A stretch of 64,000 nt of DNA from Bradyrhizobium sp. MOS002 (GTDB taxonomy: Bacteria; Pseudomonadota; Alphaproteobacteria; Rhizobiales; Xanthobacteraceae): positions 124,001-188,000 of the forward strand of contig NZ_PYFX01000003.1 of assembly GCF_003020115.1 (NCBI RefSeq), in the 5' to 3' direction. Position 1 is the first letter of the stretch. Each line of letters begins with the position of its first letter. Under the pieces are notes generated by a model. That model ran no database searches and was not told the origin of the DNA. It was given only the letters and a program-made list of their open reading frames with translations. The position numbers and the translations under genes were made by a program. Shown here one piece after another: positions 27,401 through 37,400 of this stretch.

Positions 27401-30400
27401 ATGATCTGGTTGGCGCTGACATTGGCCACGACGTTCTCGTCGATCGGCGGCGGTGCGGCGCCGACGGCCGACGACGACACGGTGTAGGCGAGCTGGCTCT
27501 GCGTCCACTGCGCGCCCGCGGTGATGATGCCGTAGACCCGCTCGGTCGACGCGAGCGCATAGGCGTAGTTCGCATTGTAGGTGTTCAGTGCCGTTTGCAG
27601 CGCCGTATTGCTCGGCAAGCGCTGATTGGCTGTCGTTACGCCGTCGAACAGTTTCGTGAACAGGGTCGCCGACAACGAGCTGCCGAACACGGTCCCCAGC
27701 GGATCTGCCGGTGCGGTGCCGAGCAATGTCGTCAGCGAGGTCTTGAGCTCGTCGGTCGTGATCTTGCCGAGCAGGAACTGATCCCTCAGGAACCGCGTCG
27801 TGGCCTCGACCTTCATGTCCGTCGTCGAGACGTTCGCGGGATCGATGCCGAGCTTGGCCGCCACTTGCGCCCGCAGCACGGTCAATCCCACCGAGGTCGG
27901 GTTGTAGGTGCTGCCGTTCGCGAAGGCGATGTTCTTGAGCTGGAAGTAGTCGTTGTAGGCCGACGTCACCATCGACTGGTAGCTGTTGACGGCGTTGGTG
28001 GCGGCGTTGCCGCTGAGCAGGTCGAGGCTGGTCCAGACGTCCTGGAGATGCTGGCTCTGCGCCTGGGTGAGACCGACCGCTGCCCTTCCGTTCAGGATGC
28101 TGGCCTGGTTGCCGTCCGAGCCGGCCGCCTCCAGGAACACCGGGCCGCCGCTCGACTGGACCGTGCCGAGGCGCAGATCGCCCTTGGACTGCACGATGTA
28201 GGTGCCGGTCGCCGAGGCGCTGTCGAGAACCCCGCCATCGACATTGCCGCCGGCCTGAATCGTGCCCGTCGCCTGGATCACGAGCGGATTGATGTTGGTC
28301 AGCGTGCTCGCGCCATTGATGACGGCGCTTGTCGCGCCGATCGCGCCGGCGGTGGAGTTGATCTCGACGTTCTTGCCGATCACGACGGGGTTGGCGACGT
28401 CGTAGGGCGAGGCCGAGTTGATGTCGCCGGTCGCCGAGATAAAGACGCTGCCCTGCGGCGTGCTGCCTGCCGAATTCACCTTCACCTGATTGATCGAAAG
28501 CGAGCCGACGGCCGCGATCGCGATGTCGTGGTCGATCGAACTGGCCGTCAGGCTGCCGCCATAGACCTGCACCTGGACGGGAACACCGTTCGCGCCGATC
28601 GTGCCGATGCCGCCATCCGCCGAGAGAATGACGCTCCGTCCCGATATCGTCGGGTTGTTCGCGTTCGTGCCGCTGGTGATAGCCGAATTGGCCCCCGTGG
28701 CGCTGACCGTCGTCGTACCCGAGAGGTTGTTGATCGGACCGTTGACGACGATGCCGGAGTTGGAAGTGACCAGAACAGTGCTGTTGCCGCCGCCGCTGAA
28801 CGAGATGTTGATCGGGTTCGACGCCTTGACCGTATTGGTCAGCGTCAGGGTCAGGTGATCGTAGATATTCTGGTACCAGTCGTATTGGCCGTCCGCTCCG
28901 CAGCACTTGTCGGAATGGGTGTTGCCGCCGCCGGTGTGATAGGAACCGGTCGCGGTGACGACTTCCTGGAAGTTCGAGGTCTGTGGGCCAGTGCTGCCGC
29001 CGCCGCCCTGGGCCTGCTGCACGTCCGAAACCAGGCTGATGGTGCGGGTCCAGTTCTGCCCGGTGGCCGAATTGGGCGTATAGTGCCATCCGTAGTCGAA
29101 CTGCGTCGAGCTCGTCGGACGATCCAGCGTAGCCGTATCGACCCACTGGTAGAACATGTTTGCCTTGGTCGCGTACTGGATACCCGCCGTGCCGCTGAGG
29201 CTGGTCAGCATCGTGTCTGTGTACTGGCTCGCATTGACGCCGCTCGTTTGATACGTCGACACCTGCTGGCCGCCCGCAGCGGACGGATTGTAGACGTACC
29301 ACGTCGTCTGCTGCTTGAGCTGATCGACGATCTCGATCACGCTCGGCGCGCTGACGCCGGTATTGATGGTGTTGGTGACGAGCTGCAGGCCGGTTGTGTT
29401 GTTGACCGTGATCGAGCCGGCGCCACCTTTGACCGCAATAGTGCCTTGGGAGACACCGTCCTGGGTCGAGGTCGAGATGATCTTGCCGTTCAGATAGACG
29501 TAGCCGCCCGAGCCCTGCACCACGCCGTTCACGAGGATCTGGTCGGTGAGAGCGTTGTACTTCACCCCGATCTTGATGTCGCCGGCGGCCTCCGTCGTCG
29601 CAGACGCCGTGATGTCGTAATAGCTGCCGTTCCGCGCGTTGACCTGGGCCTGGGCGAAGTCTGCGCCCGCATTGCGGCTCTTGAGGTCGTTGATGGCGGT
29701 CAACGTGGAGCCGCCGATGTCGACCGAGTAATCGCTGCTCGTGCCGCTCTGGATGGTGCCGTTGATGTTGATGACCCCGGCCGAGATGATGATCGCCTTG
29801 CCGAAGATAAAGGGCGCGTTGGCCGGCGGATTGGTCCCCGTGCTCGAGTTCGCGGCCGAGTTCGAAGACGCGGTCTTCGGCGTAATCACGTCGGGCTGGA
29901 TATTGACGACCTGGAAGTAGGCAGAGCACCCCGCGCAATTGAATGGCGAGTAATACGTAGCCGTGTGGTTGGTGGTGGTGGTGTTGCCCTGTGCATCTGT
30001 CGATGTCGTGGTGTAGTCGTAGGTCGAGTTGCTGTAGACGCCTTGGCCGGTATAGGTATTTCGCTCCCACGGCGCGGTGGAGATGGTCTGAGCCGTCGGC
30101 CCCTCCATGATCGCGAGCGTCGCGGCGTTCGGCACACCGCCAACGTTCGGGTTACCGTTGCCGGGCGCACCCTGGCCCATCGGCAGGAAGATCGCCGAAT
30201 AGAGCGACAGGCCGTCGTAGTACAGATCCAGCATGCGTGCGGTGAAGATGGTGCTGTTGCTCGCCGTTTGCTGAACGCCGTTATTGCCGTCGACGCAGCA
30301 ATAGTAGGAATACGGGTGGCCGCCGCCCGCGCCGATGTGCGGGCTGTTCGCGTAATCGCCATAGGCGCCGAGATAGGTCGCCGCCGCCATCACCGCCGTC

Positions 30401-31407
30401 AGCGTGTCGTTGTCACCCGGCTTGAATTCGACGCCGGCCCATTGCGAGAGAACATCGTGATTGGAGGTATAGAAGCTGCCGATGCCGCCGAGGAAGACGA
30501 ACGAGCCGTTGGGCGCCACCATCTGGACGGTCGCGGCGTTGAGCGACTGTGACGCGACGATGCTGCCGAGATTGTTGGTGATCTTGAGCAGGCCATTCTC
30601 GTTGTTGACGACGCCGTCGAAATAGATGTCGGGCGTGCGGGTCAGCTGGTTGCCGTTCTGGTCGACGCCGAGCCCGCTGGAGGGATCCAGGCGGTTGTAG
30701 GTGGCCGAGATGTCGATGATCGGCGTCGCGCTCGGCGTGGCGGTGAAGGTTACATTGGAGTGCGAATCCGGGTCGACATGGTCGATCTGGCGGTAGGTGA
30801 TGTTTCCTCCGGTGATATTGGTGACCGTGAGGTTGGCCAGGTCCATGAAGTCGAGACCCCTGTTCTCGATCTTGATCATCGGCGAGCTGCGCGCGATGAC
30901 CGCCGGCGCAATCGGATTGGTGCCGCTGTTTCCGGTCAGCTTCTGCGCCAGGATCGAGACATTGCCGGCGGACACCAGCATGTCGCCAAACGCGAAGGCG
31001 TTGCCGGCAGCGTCGGAGGTATACGGCGCCTGCTGGATCAGCGCGTTGATCTGGCGCTGGAAGTCGCCGGTCGGATCGGTGCCGGACGGCGACATCGTGG
31101 CGGGCGCCGCGGGCGTCGCCGCCGCGAGCTGCGAGCGGATCTGCGTCTCGGTCAGGCCGGTCAGCGTGGCGAGCTGGTTGACGACGCTCTGATAGGGATT
31201 GAAGCCGCCGACGATGGTGTACTGGACCACCTGGTGGTTCCAGCTCATCATCGGGTTGAAGTGATCGACGTCGGCGACATATTCGAGCGTGGGTGTCGAC
31301 GAACCGCCGGACAGCAGTGACGAGTAAGGACTTGTCGTGCTCGCGGTCGGCGCGCCCGCACCGATGTCGATCGTAATGGTGATATCGTTGTTGATGCCAG
31401 CGACCAC
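24478..31407 (-). CDS. Filamentous adhesin TpsA (LktA/haemagglutinin-like), 3' part after frameshift
   Basis: This 2309-residue open frame is the C-terminal part of the giant adhesin. The true frame continues upstream to 31575, where it meets the 5' part. Translation of 31560-31408 gives VQNISLGATQGQ, ASGNGSNYNPYLDIF and so on, smoothly joining the ATG at 31407, which is therefore unlikely to be a real start. The sequence is rich in Gly, Ser, Thr, Asn and Val with beta-helix periodicity. Three His...Cys-Cys...Asp segments stand out at about 30290-30330, 28890-28925 and 24788-24822, plus NCAGCSAYF near 29915-29945. The C-terminus is basic and lacks a membrane anchor. tpsB follows directly. Surface adhesion is inferred from the family. 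Confidence 0.85.
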   Translation of the reverse strand: MVAGINNDITITIDIGAGAPTASTTSPYSSLLSGGSSTPTLEYVADVDHFNPMMSWNHQVVQYTIVGGFNPYQSVVNQLATLTGLTETQIRSQLAAATPAAPATMSPSGTDPTGDFQRQINALIQQAPYTSDAAGNAFAFGDMLVSAGNVSILAQKLTGNSGTNPIAPAVIARSSPMIKIENRGLDFMDLANLTVTNITGGNITYRQIDHVDPDSHSNVTFTATPSATPIIDISATYNRLDPSSGLGVDQNGNQLTRTPDIYFDGVVNNENGLLKITNNLGSIVASQSLNAATVQMVAPNGSFVFLGGIGSFYTSNHDVLSQWAGVEFKPGDNDTLTAVMAAATYLGAYGDYANSPHIGAGGGHPYSYYCCVDGNNGVQQTASNSTIFTARMLDLYYDGLSLYSAIFLPMGQGAPGNGNPNVGGVPNAATLAIMEGPTAQTISTAPWERNTYTGQGVYSNSTYDYTTTSTDAQGNTTTTNHTATYYSPFNCAGCSAYFQVVNIQPDVITPKTASSNSAANSSTGTNPPANAPFIFGKAIIISAGVININGTIQSGTSSDYSVDIGGSTLTAINDLKSRNAGADFAQAQVNARNGSYYDITASATTEAAGDIKIGVKYNALTDQILVNGVVQGSGGYVYLNGKIISTSTQDGVSQGTIAVKGGAGSITVNNTTGLQLVTNTINTGVSAPSVIEIVDQLKQQTTWYVYNPSAAGGQQVSTYQTSGVNASQYTDTMLTSLSGTAGIQYATKANMFYQWVDTATLDRPTSSTQFDYGWHYTPNSATGQNWTRTISLVSDVQQAQGGGGSTGPQTSNFQEVVTATGSYHTGGGNTHSDKCCGADGQYDWYQNIYDHLTLTLTNTVKASNPINISFSGGGNSTVLVTSNSGIVVNGPINNLSGTTTVSATGANSAITSGTNANNPTISGRSVILSADGGIGTIGANGVPVQVQVYGGSLTASSIDHDIAIAAVGSLSINQVKVNSAGSTPQGSVFISATGDINSASPYDVANPVVIGKNVEINSTAGAIGATSAVINGASTLTNINPLVIQATGTIQAGGNVDGGVLDSASATGTYIVQSKGDLRLGTVQSSGGPVFLEAAGSDGNQASILNGRAAVGLTQAQSQHLQDVWTSLDLLSGNAATNAVNSYQSMVTSAYNDYFQLKNIAFANGSTYNPTSVGLTVLRAQVAAKLGIDPANVSTTDMKVEATTRFLRDQFLLGKITTDELKTSLTTLLGTAPADPLGTVFGSSLSATLFTKLFDGVTTANQRLPSNTALQTALNTYNANYAYALASTERVYGIITAGAQWTQSQLAYTVSSSAVGAAPPPIDENVVANVSANQIMLYAPHGSVGNSAAPQTFTFTSVDSSSLTSAQRGLLATAGPGQLTVGAVTDPTTQVVTYTVSLSQQNLVVVDNPIAISAKALTNVYLGSKNSLTLGGITANYGPIAAAQANGIEVTGRGDVKLDAVTSITAAAGVTGTPVISGDIGNLTLIAEHGNVGAPGAAGSNPATNANAIQIAFADPANDQLDQVSSAQGIYVKQTTGDLILGNIAAGNAIQLAAAGSIYAESGFTDRTAIHILGTDLDLRAGGSIGFNGSTFQPVQVNISGAVTGSAVGDLSILAVTGDLVVGTSGTYGTLTSGGALTLNVSRGALTINADLASGGLMQLLANRGMTFAAGTGAAPVVATSSSGGVTLVAATLSMGAYSAINAAGVISVTTTGDATIGQLNSSLSYAAASNAPSIIVTAGGVASLGAIVDNGDGQTKFVASGSGAEVSLSASNGIGNAASRFILSAARLSASTSAGDIYLKSLTDTEASLLSAAKGSVDILGTGGLTLDQVLAGTDARARGTFSAVANSGSIVIGTADSSGSQTVHATQNVTFKSLAATGNSGDVGNINVAADNGFILAQTVMSGGVPTLGSVSANGSARLIAAGTNTGHNLTATTGNAVLSGTIVHWDNLSAGGTLDVTATAGGITVGTAISGGTQTLHAVNDIVFNQLTTTGIPGDAGDLNVKSDTGSLRGGSISASGDTHFDVAGSVSLDRVSGNVIKLTSSGDLTIDWVSVVKELDLAADTINVKGEQVRSNPSVPLIMNITGYNGGVATSANISIDPDSIIINQFKVVDANFWTDAHAVAILNGYVPGQLMLTTATQQVLLNNRTPAPSNWPSLQLYQPGGVFTMSQVGNANVSNAYVVFYTGNVSATVSNYGPTHTCCYDFTGASMVRNIAVDGEGSENIETWLAKKDGGTFYLLGLSGKARLDALLTPRPVETIGSGPAVNVEGLNDMRKLRRQGQRVGRAGWKDAAIEAAKPAVGRLAQAW

Positions 31408-34400
31408 CAGGCCGTTGAGCGCGACATCGCCGGTTCCGCTGGTGTGGCTGTGATTGTCGCTGTTCTTGGCGCTGAAGATGTCCAGATACGGATTGTAGTT
31501 GCTGCCGTTGCCGGAGGCCGTGACCTGACCCTGGGTCGCTCCCAGGGAAATGTTCTGGACGCCGAGCCGCTCGAGGTGTTGGCGAGCGTCAGGCTCGTGG
31601 TGTCGTCGGCGTTGGCCGTGCCGCGGTAAAGCGTGGAGATCGGAATGGCGGTGTTGTTGTAGACGACCGTCGTCGCGGTCGCCTGCACGCTGCTGAAGAT
31701 GATGGTATCGCCCGACATGCCGGCAAAGATGTTGATCTGGCCCCAGGCCTCGACCTTGGCGTTGTTGCCGACGTTGACGGCCTGGTTGGCGTGTACCCAG
31801 CTGTTGGTGCTGGCGCCGACGCCGGCGATCGCGCCATAGAGACTGGCATTGGCGTTGTTGGACGCCGCCATCTTCGCAGCCGTGCCGATATAGATCTTGC
31901 CGGCGCTGAAGAGTTCGCGGGCATTGATGTTGACCGCGAGCGTGGCGTTCGCCGTCATGTTGGATTCGGCGCCGCCGCCGGCGAAGAAGGCGGCCGTGGC
32001 CAGGCTCGCCGTGTCGTTGGTATTGAGCGTGTTGTAGGCCTCGATGTTGATCACCGCCGCCGATGTCCGCGGATCGCCGTTGAGGCTCAGCACCGTCCCG
32101 GCGCCGATGTTGGTGGTGACGGTCTGGGTGACATGCGTGTTGCTCAGTGCCGCAGCACCCGCGAACACACCACCGGAGCCCGACCGCGCGCCGCCACCGG
32201 CCTGGTTGACGATGTCGTTGGCGATGACGACCATGTCGCCGCCCGCCGAGTTGATGATCAGATGAGGTCCAATGTCGACGGTGGTGGTCGCGTTGACGTC
32301 GTTCTGCGCGCTGCCTCCGGAGACGCCGGCCGTGGACGCCTGGTAGGCATCGCCGCTGGCGGCATAGTTCGTGGTGTGCTTGGCCTGGATGTTGAGGCCG
32401 CCGAAGAAGAGCGTGTCATCCGTTGCGCCGCCGTCGAACCGCGCATTGGTCACGGCGGTCGAGCTGGTCGTCGCGACCGCGGCAGCGCCGGCATAAGTGC
32501 CACCCGCGCCAACCGTCGCGTTGGAGACGTTGATATCCTTGCCGGTCGCCGTGATCTGGAGGATCCCGGTGTAGTCGGTGTGATTCAGATGGGTCGCGTC
32601 CATATCGTCAGGCGCGCCCAGATAGGCGTAGGTGTGCGCGCTCGACGACGCCTGGGCAACCGTCGCACCCACTGCCAGGAAGCCGGTCGAAAGGCCGGTC
32701 GCCTGGGCGTATTGGCTGCTGTCGTTCTGGGCCGTGATGACCACGTCGGCGTTGGGAAGCGTAATCCCGGTGCCGCCATACGCGCTCACCGTCGCATTCT
32801 CGGACGCTCTCGCGTAGCTGCCTTGTGCGCCGATCAGCGAACCGCCGCCGCCCGCGAGCGACCAGGCGTAGGTTGTCGTGCCGCTCGTCGGAACCAGCGC
32901 CATCGCGGTCACGGCGAGCGCACCGCCGGAGAAGCTGGTGTTGTCGCCGACATCGGCCGTGACGGTAGCCGTCACCATGGATTCCGCGACCGACACGCCG
33001 ATGGCGCCGCCGCCGACCGCGACGCCGATCGCTTCGCTCGAAAGATTGGGGGTGAGCGATGCCGACACCAGCGTGCCGACGCCGGCCGCGGAGGTGGTGA
33101 TCGAGGCGCTGGACCCGATCTCGGCCAGAACAGTGGAATTTTCCTTCGCGGTGGCGACTGCGCCGTCACCGGCGACGATGCCGCCGGCGACCGCGGTCGC
33201 GGAGGCCGACATTGCGCCGGCCTCGGCTGCGCCAACCGCAAGGGTTGAGCTGTTCACCGTCGCGTTCGACAGCACCTTTGCCGCGACTGAGCTGGATCGT
33301 CCCGTAGTGGCGATCGACACCCCGATGGCCGCAAGGCCACCGGTGCCGCCGCCCGCGGTCACGCTCTGGGTCGAGCTGTCCATCGCCATGACGGCGACGC
33401 CGGTGCCGCCCGTGCCGGTCACGGAACCGCCGAGCTGCGCCGTGACGGTGTTGGCGACGTTGCCAACCGCCACGGCGGCATCCGCGCCTAAGTAGAGCGC
33501 TGCACCGCCGGCGATCGCCTCGCTGTCGACGGTCTTGCCCGAATAAGGTCCGGTGTCGGCGTCCTTGACCCGCGCGGCGACCGTCACGGAAGGCGCCGCA
33601 ACGATCGCGCTCAGATTGGCGAGCACGCTGCTGTTGACGCTGGTGTAGCCGATGCCGGCACCGATCCCGACATTCTTGCCAAAGCCGGCGCCGAGCAGGA
33701 ACATCTTGGTCGCGTTGGCGCTGGTGGCGGCGACGTTGACCTGCGTGCCGGTGACATTGCCGCCCGCGATCTGGGCGGTGACGCCGTCATTGCCGCCGGT
33801 CAGCACGGTGCTGACGTCGTAGGTCGAGGTTGCGTTGGCGTTGCTCGGATTGCCCGATGTGCCGCTCGCGACCGCGTCGCTGCCGTGCGAGGAATTGGTG
33901 CCCGCGTTCACCGACGCGATGGTGCCGTTGTTGCCCTGATTGAGCTGGCCGGTTTGCTCGCCCTGCGTATCCGGGTCGGCGGTGTTGGTGCCGATGATGA
34001 TGACGCCGACGGTCGCACCGATGCCGACGCTGCCGCCGATGCCCGCGGTGACGGCGTAAGACAAGACTTCCTTGGTGCTGATCGCTCCGACATTGATCGC
34101 GCCGGAAGAATTCAAATTGCTGTTGCGGCTTTCCGCAATGGTCTGGCTCTTGAAGACGATGACGTTGGCCGCAGCGCCAACGCCGACGCCGGACCCGCTG
34201 GCGGCAATCGAGAGTGCGCCGGCAATCTCCTTGATCGCGACGTCCTCGGTGGCGTTGATGGTCACCGTGCCGGCCGCGCCGCCCGTGGGCGACTGCAGCG
34301 TGGTATCGTAGACGCCCGCGATGGTGGTGTTGTTGGCGATCTCGATGTTGGCCATGCCGGCGATCGCCGCCGTGCCGGTCGAAAGCGCCCCGCCGATCGA

Positions 34401-37400
34401 ATAAGCCTGGAAGCGGTTTTTCGTCGTCGCCTGGACGTCGAGCGCACCGCTCAGATTGACCGCGGTGGTATGCGCCGCGCCGTTGCCCTGGTAGTGGAAC
34501 TCGTCGCCGACATAGGCCTCGGTCCGGTTCGCCGAGACCTGAACCAGGAACGCCGCCCCGATCGCGGCCTGGCTGCCATAGGCGCCCGAGCCGTTCGCCG
34601 ACGCGATCCCGGTGGCGTCGTAGGCATTGACCGTGAGCGACGACGCCGTGAGGGAGCCGCCGTCGACATAGGCCTCGGTGGTTGCGACGAAGACGTTCAA
34701 CCCGACCGAGCCGGTGCCGAAACCGACCGCGATCGATGACGCGTCCTGCTCGGCATTGGCTTTCACGGTGACGGCGCCCACCGTTGCGCTCGCCGACTGT
34801 ACGCCGCCAACGGTCGCATTGGTGATGTAGGCCTCGGTGTCACGCGACATCGTCGTGCTGAGAATGGTCGCGCCGCCGCCCCCGCTCCCGGTTGGCGGCA
34901 CCACGCCAGCGCCGAACGCGCCCGAATAGGAGAAGCTGCTGGCGGCCACGTCGATCTGCGGGTCCAGGGTCGAACTTGCCAGCCGCGTGTCGATCGCCGC
35001 GCCGTCGATATAGGCCTTGGTGGATCCGCTCATCACATTGGTGATCGGATTGATCATGATGGAGATGCCCGAGCCCGCAGACAAGGTGGCGACGTTGGTG
35101 ACGACGGCCTGGTGCGAGCTGGCGACGACGGCGAGGCCGCGTACACTCTCCTGGGTCTCGCTCAGATCGGGCGTGGTGTCGCTGGGTGCGCTGAAGCCGC
35201 CGAGATCGATCGCGTGCGCGAGCGTGCCGCTGTTGACCGAGAGCACGTCGCTCGTGCTGGTTCCGAGCGCATCCACTTTCGTCGTCGTCCCGCTGATATA
35301 GGCCGCGGTGGTGCCCGTGATCTTGTTCGTGACCATCGAGCCCGCGCCGCCGGCTGCGCCTTTGCTGATGGACACGGCGCCGGCGAAAACCCCTGCTTTG
35401 TCATTATTGCCGGCAATCACGGCAACGTTGTTGTTCGCGGTGACGTCGGCCCCGCCGGTGATACTGGCGGTAACGTTGGTTCCCATCAGGTTGGTGGCGA
35501 CCGAACCTGCAAGCCCGATCTGCGACGAAATCGCAATACCGACGGCAACCGTCGAGATGCTGGCGTTCGAGTTGGCGTTGACGGCAACGCTGCCCGATGC
35601 GGTCAGCTTGGAGCCGGTGACGCCGGCGCTGACATTATTGGCGATGCTGCTGTAGACGAGTGCCAGGCCCGCGGCGCTGCCTTGCGTCGAGGCGCCAGCG
35701 ACGGCGGCTGCTCCGGTGATGCTGGAATTCTCCGTCGCGGTGACCGAGATGTTGGAGGCCGTGACGGTCGATTGCGTCGTGTCGGACAGGTTGTTGCCGA
35801 TAGCCGCCGAAACATTATTGGCGATCGAGCTGATCGTCATGCCGCCAACGCCGGCAAACTGGCCGCTCGACAGGCCGAATCCGATCGTGACCGACTGGAT
35901 CTTCGTGGTGTCGACCGCATTCACGCTGACAGTGCCAAGGGCCGACATCCGGACGTTGGCGATATAGGCCGAATGCGTCGTCGCGATGGTATCGTACACC
36001 ATGGAGGCGCCGACATTGTTCTTGCCGGCCTGGATGGTGCCCGCAACGGAGATGATGCCGGCGCCCGGACCGTTACCCGTGCCGCCGTTGAGCGCCGCCG
36101 CGCTGAAATCGATACAGTTCTGCGTACCGTTGCCGGCGGCGGCCGTGCACGTGTCCGATGCGAGATGACCGCTGTTCGACTTCTTGACGAGATTGCCGAG
36201 CGCCGTATCTAGGTCCGACACAGCGCCACTGTCCGCCAGCACCGTCACGCGCCCGACATTGATGTTCACCGTCGCGCTGCTGCTGATATAGGCCGTGGTC
36301 GTGGGCGTAATCTCGTCGACGACGATTGCCCCAGCAAGTCCGTTGGCGTTGCTCCCTGCCCCGCCCGAGGCCGCACCGGCCGCAATCACGCTGGCGCTGT
36401 CGGCCAGCACCAGCAGGCTGTCATAGTTCGAGATCGACGTGTTGCGGATATGCGCGTCAGTGGCGTTGCCGCCCGAGGGATCGGCAATCGACGCATAGGT
36501 CAGCGCGATGCCGACACCGGCCTTGCCGCCAGACAGATAGAGCGAACCGCCGCCGATTGCGATGTTCGTGGTCTGATAGGCATCGACCTCGATCGCGCGA
36601 TTGGTCCCCGTCGCGAAGCCCGTGATCGTCGAGTTCTCGATATAGGCATTGGCACTGTCGGTGACGATGCCGACAGATCCCGACAGCGCGAGCGCATTGG
36701 CTGACGTTCCGCCGGCCACGCCGAGGGCGACGACGGTTTCCGACCCGCCATTGAGCGCCTGCACCGTCACAGACTTCTGGTTCTGCATCGTGGTGTCGGA
36801 GATGTAGGCGAGCGTGGCATTGTTGGACATCGCCGCCGCGATGGCGGCGCCGATCGCGGCGCCCTGAGACGACCCGCCCGACATGTTGGCTGCGGCGGAG
36901 CCGGAGCCGTTGCTGAGGATCGTGTCGTTGAGCGCCTGCACGATCGTATTCGTGTTCACCCCGCCCGCCGCGGTGAACTTGTTGACCGACGTGTTCTTTA
37001 TATAGGCGCTGGTTCCGAGAGAGACGTCGCTCACGGACGAACTGCCAGCAAGGTCCATGGTGAAGCCGCTCGTGCTCGATCCCGAGCCCGAGCTGATCTT
37101 GTTTGCAGCCAGCGCAATCCCGGCCGGCCCGCCGGTCGCGGCGGCACCGGCGGCGTTCGCCTTGTCGGCGAAGCTGGACAATGACGGCTCGCTAATCGAA
37201 GCCGCGACGGCCGCGGACGTGATCCGGCCGGAGGTGGTGGCGCTGATCGTGAGGTTGTCGGCGTTGACGAAGCCGCTTCCGCCGCTGTTACCGGCAAACG
37301 GATCATTGCTGCTGAACGGCCCCGGCCGGATGTCGGAATGGTTGTCGCCGATATAGGCGGACGTATCCATATTCGCGCCCAGATAGGCAACGGACAATCC

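Noticed and set aside
27164..30070. 968-codon open frame on the minus strand inside tpsA
   Set aside because: It is a different frame of the same strand, with Arg/Gln/His-rich low-complexity text, while the tpsA frame is clearly beta-helical.
26695..30552. 1285-codon open frame on the plus strand
   Set aside because: It is antisense to tpsA and has shadow-like Arg/Ala/Gly/Val composition with no domain, membrane pattern or ribosome site. High GC makes such long antisense frames common.
31400..31407. ATG at 31407 as the start of a separate adhesin gene
   Set aside because: Good adhesin sequence continues in the same frame upstream to 31575, so the ATG is internal to a split gene.
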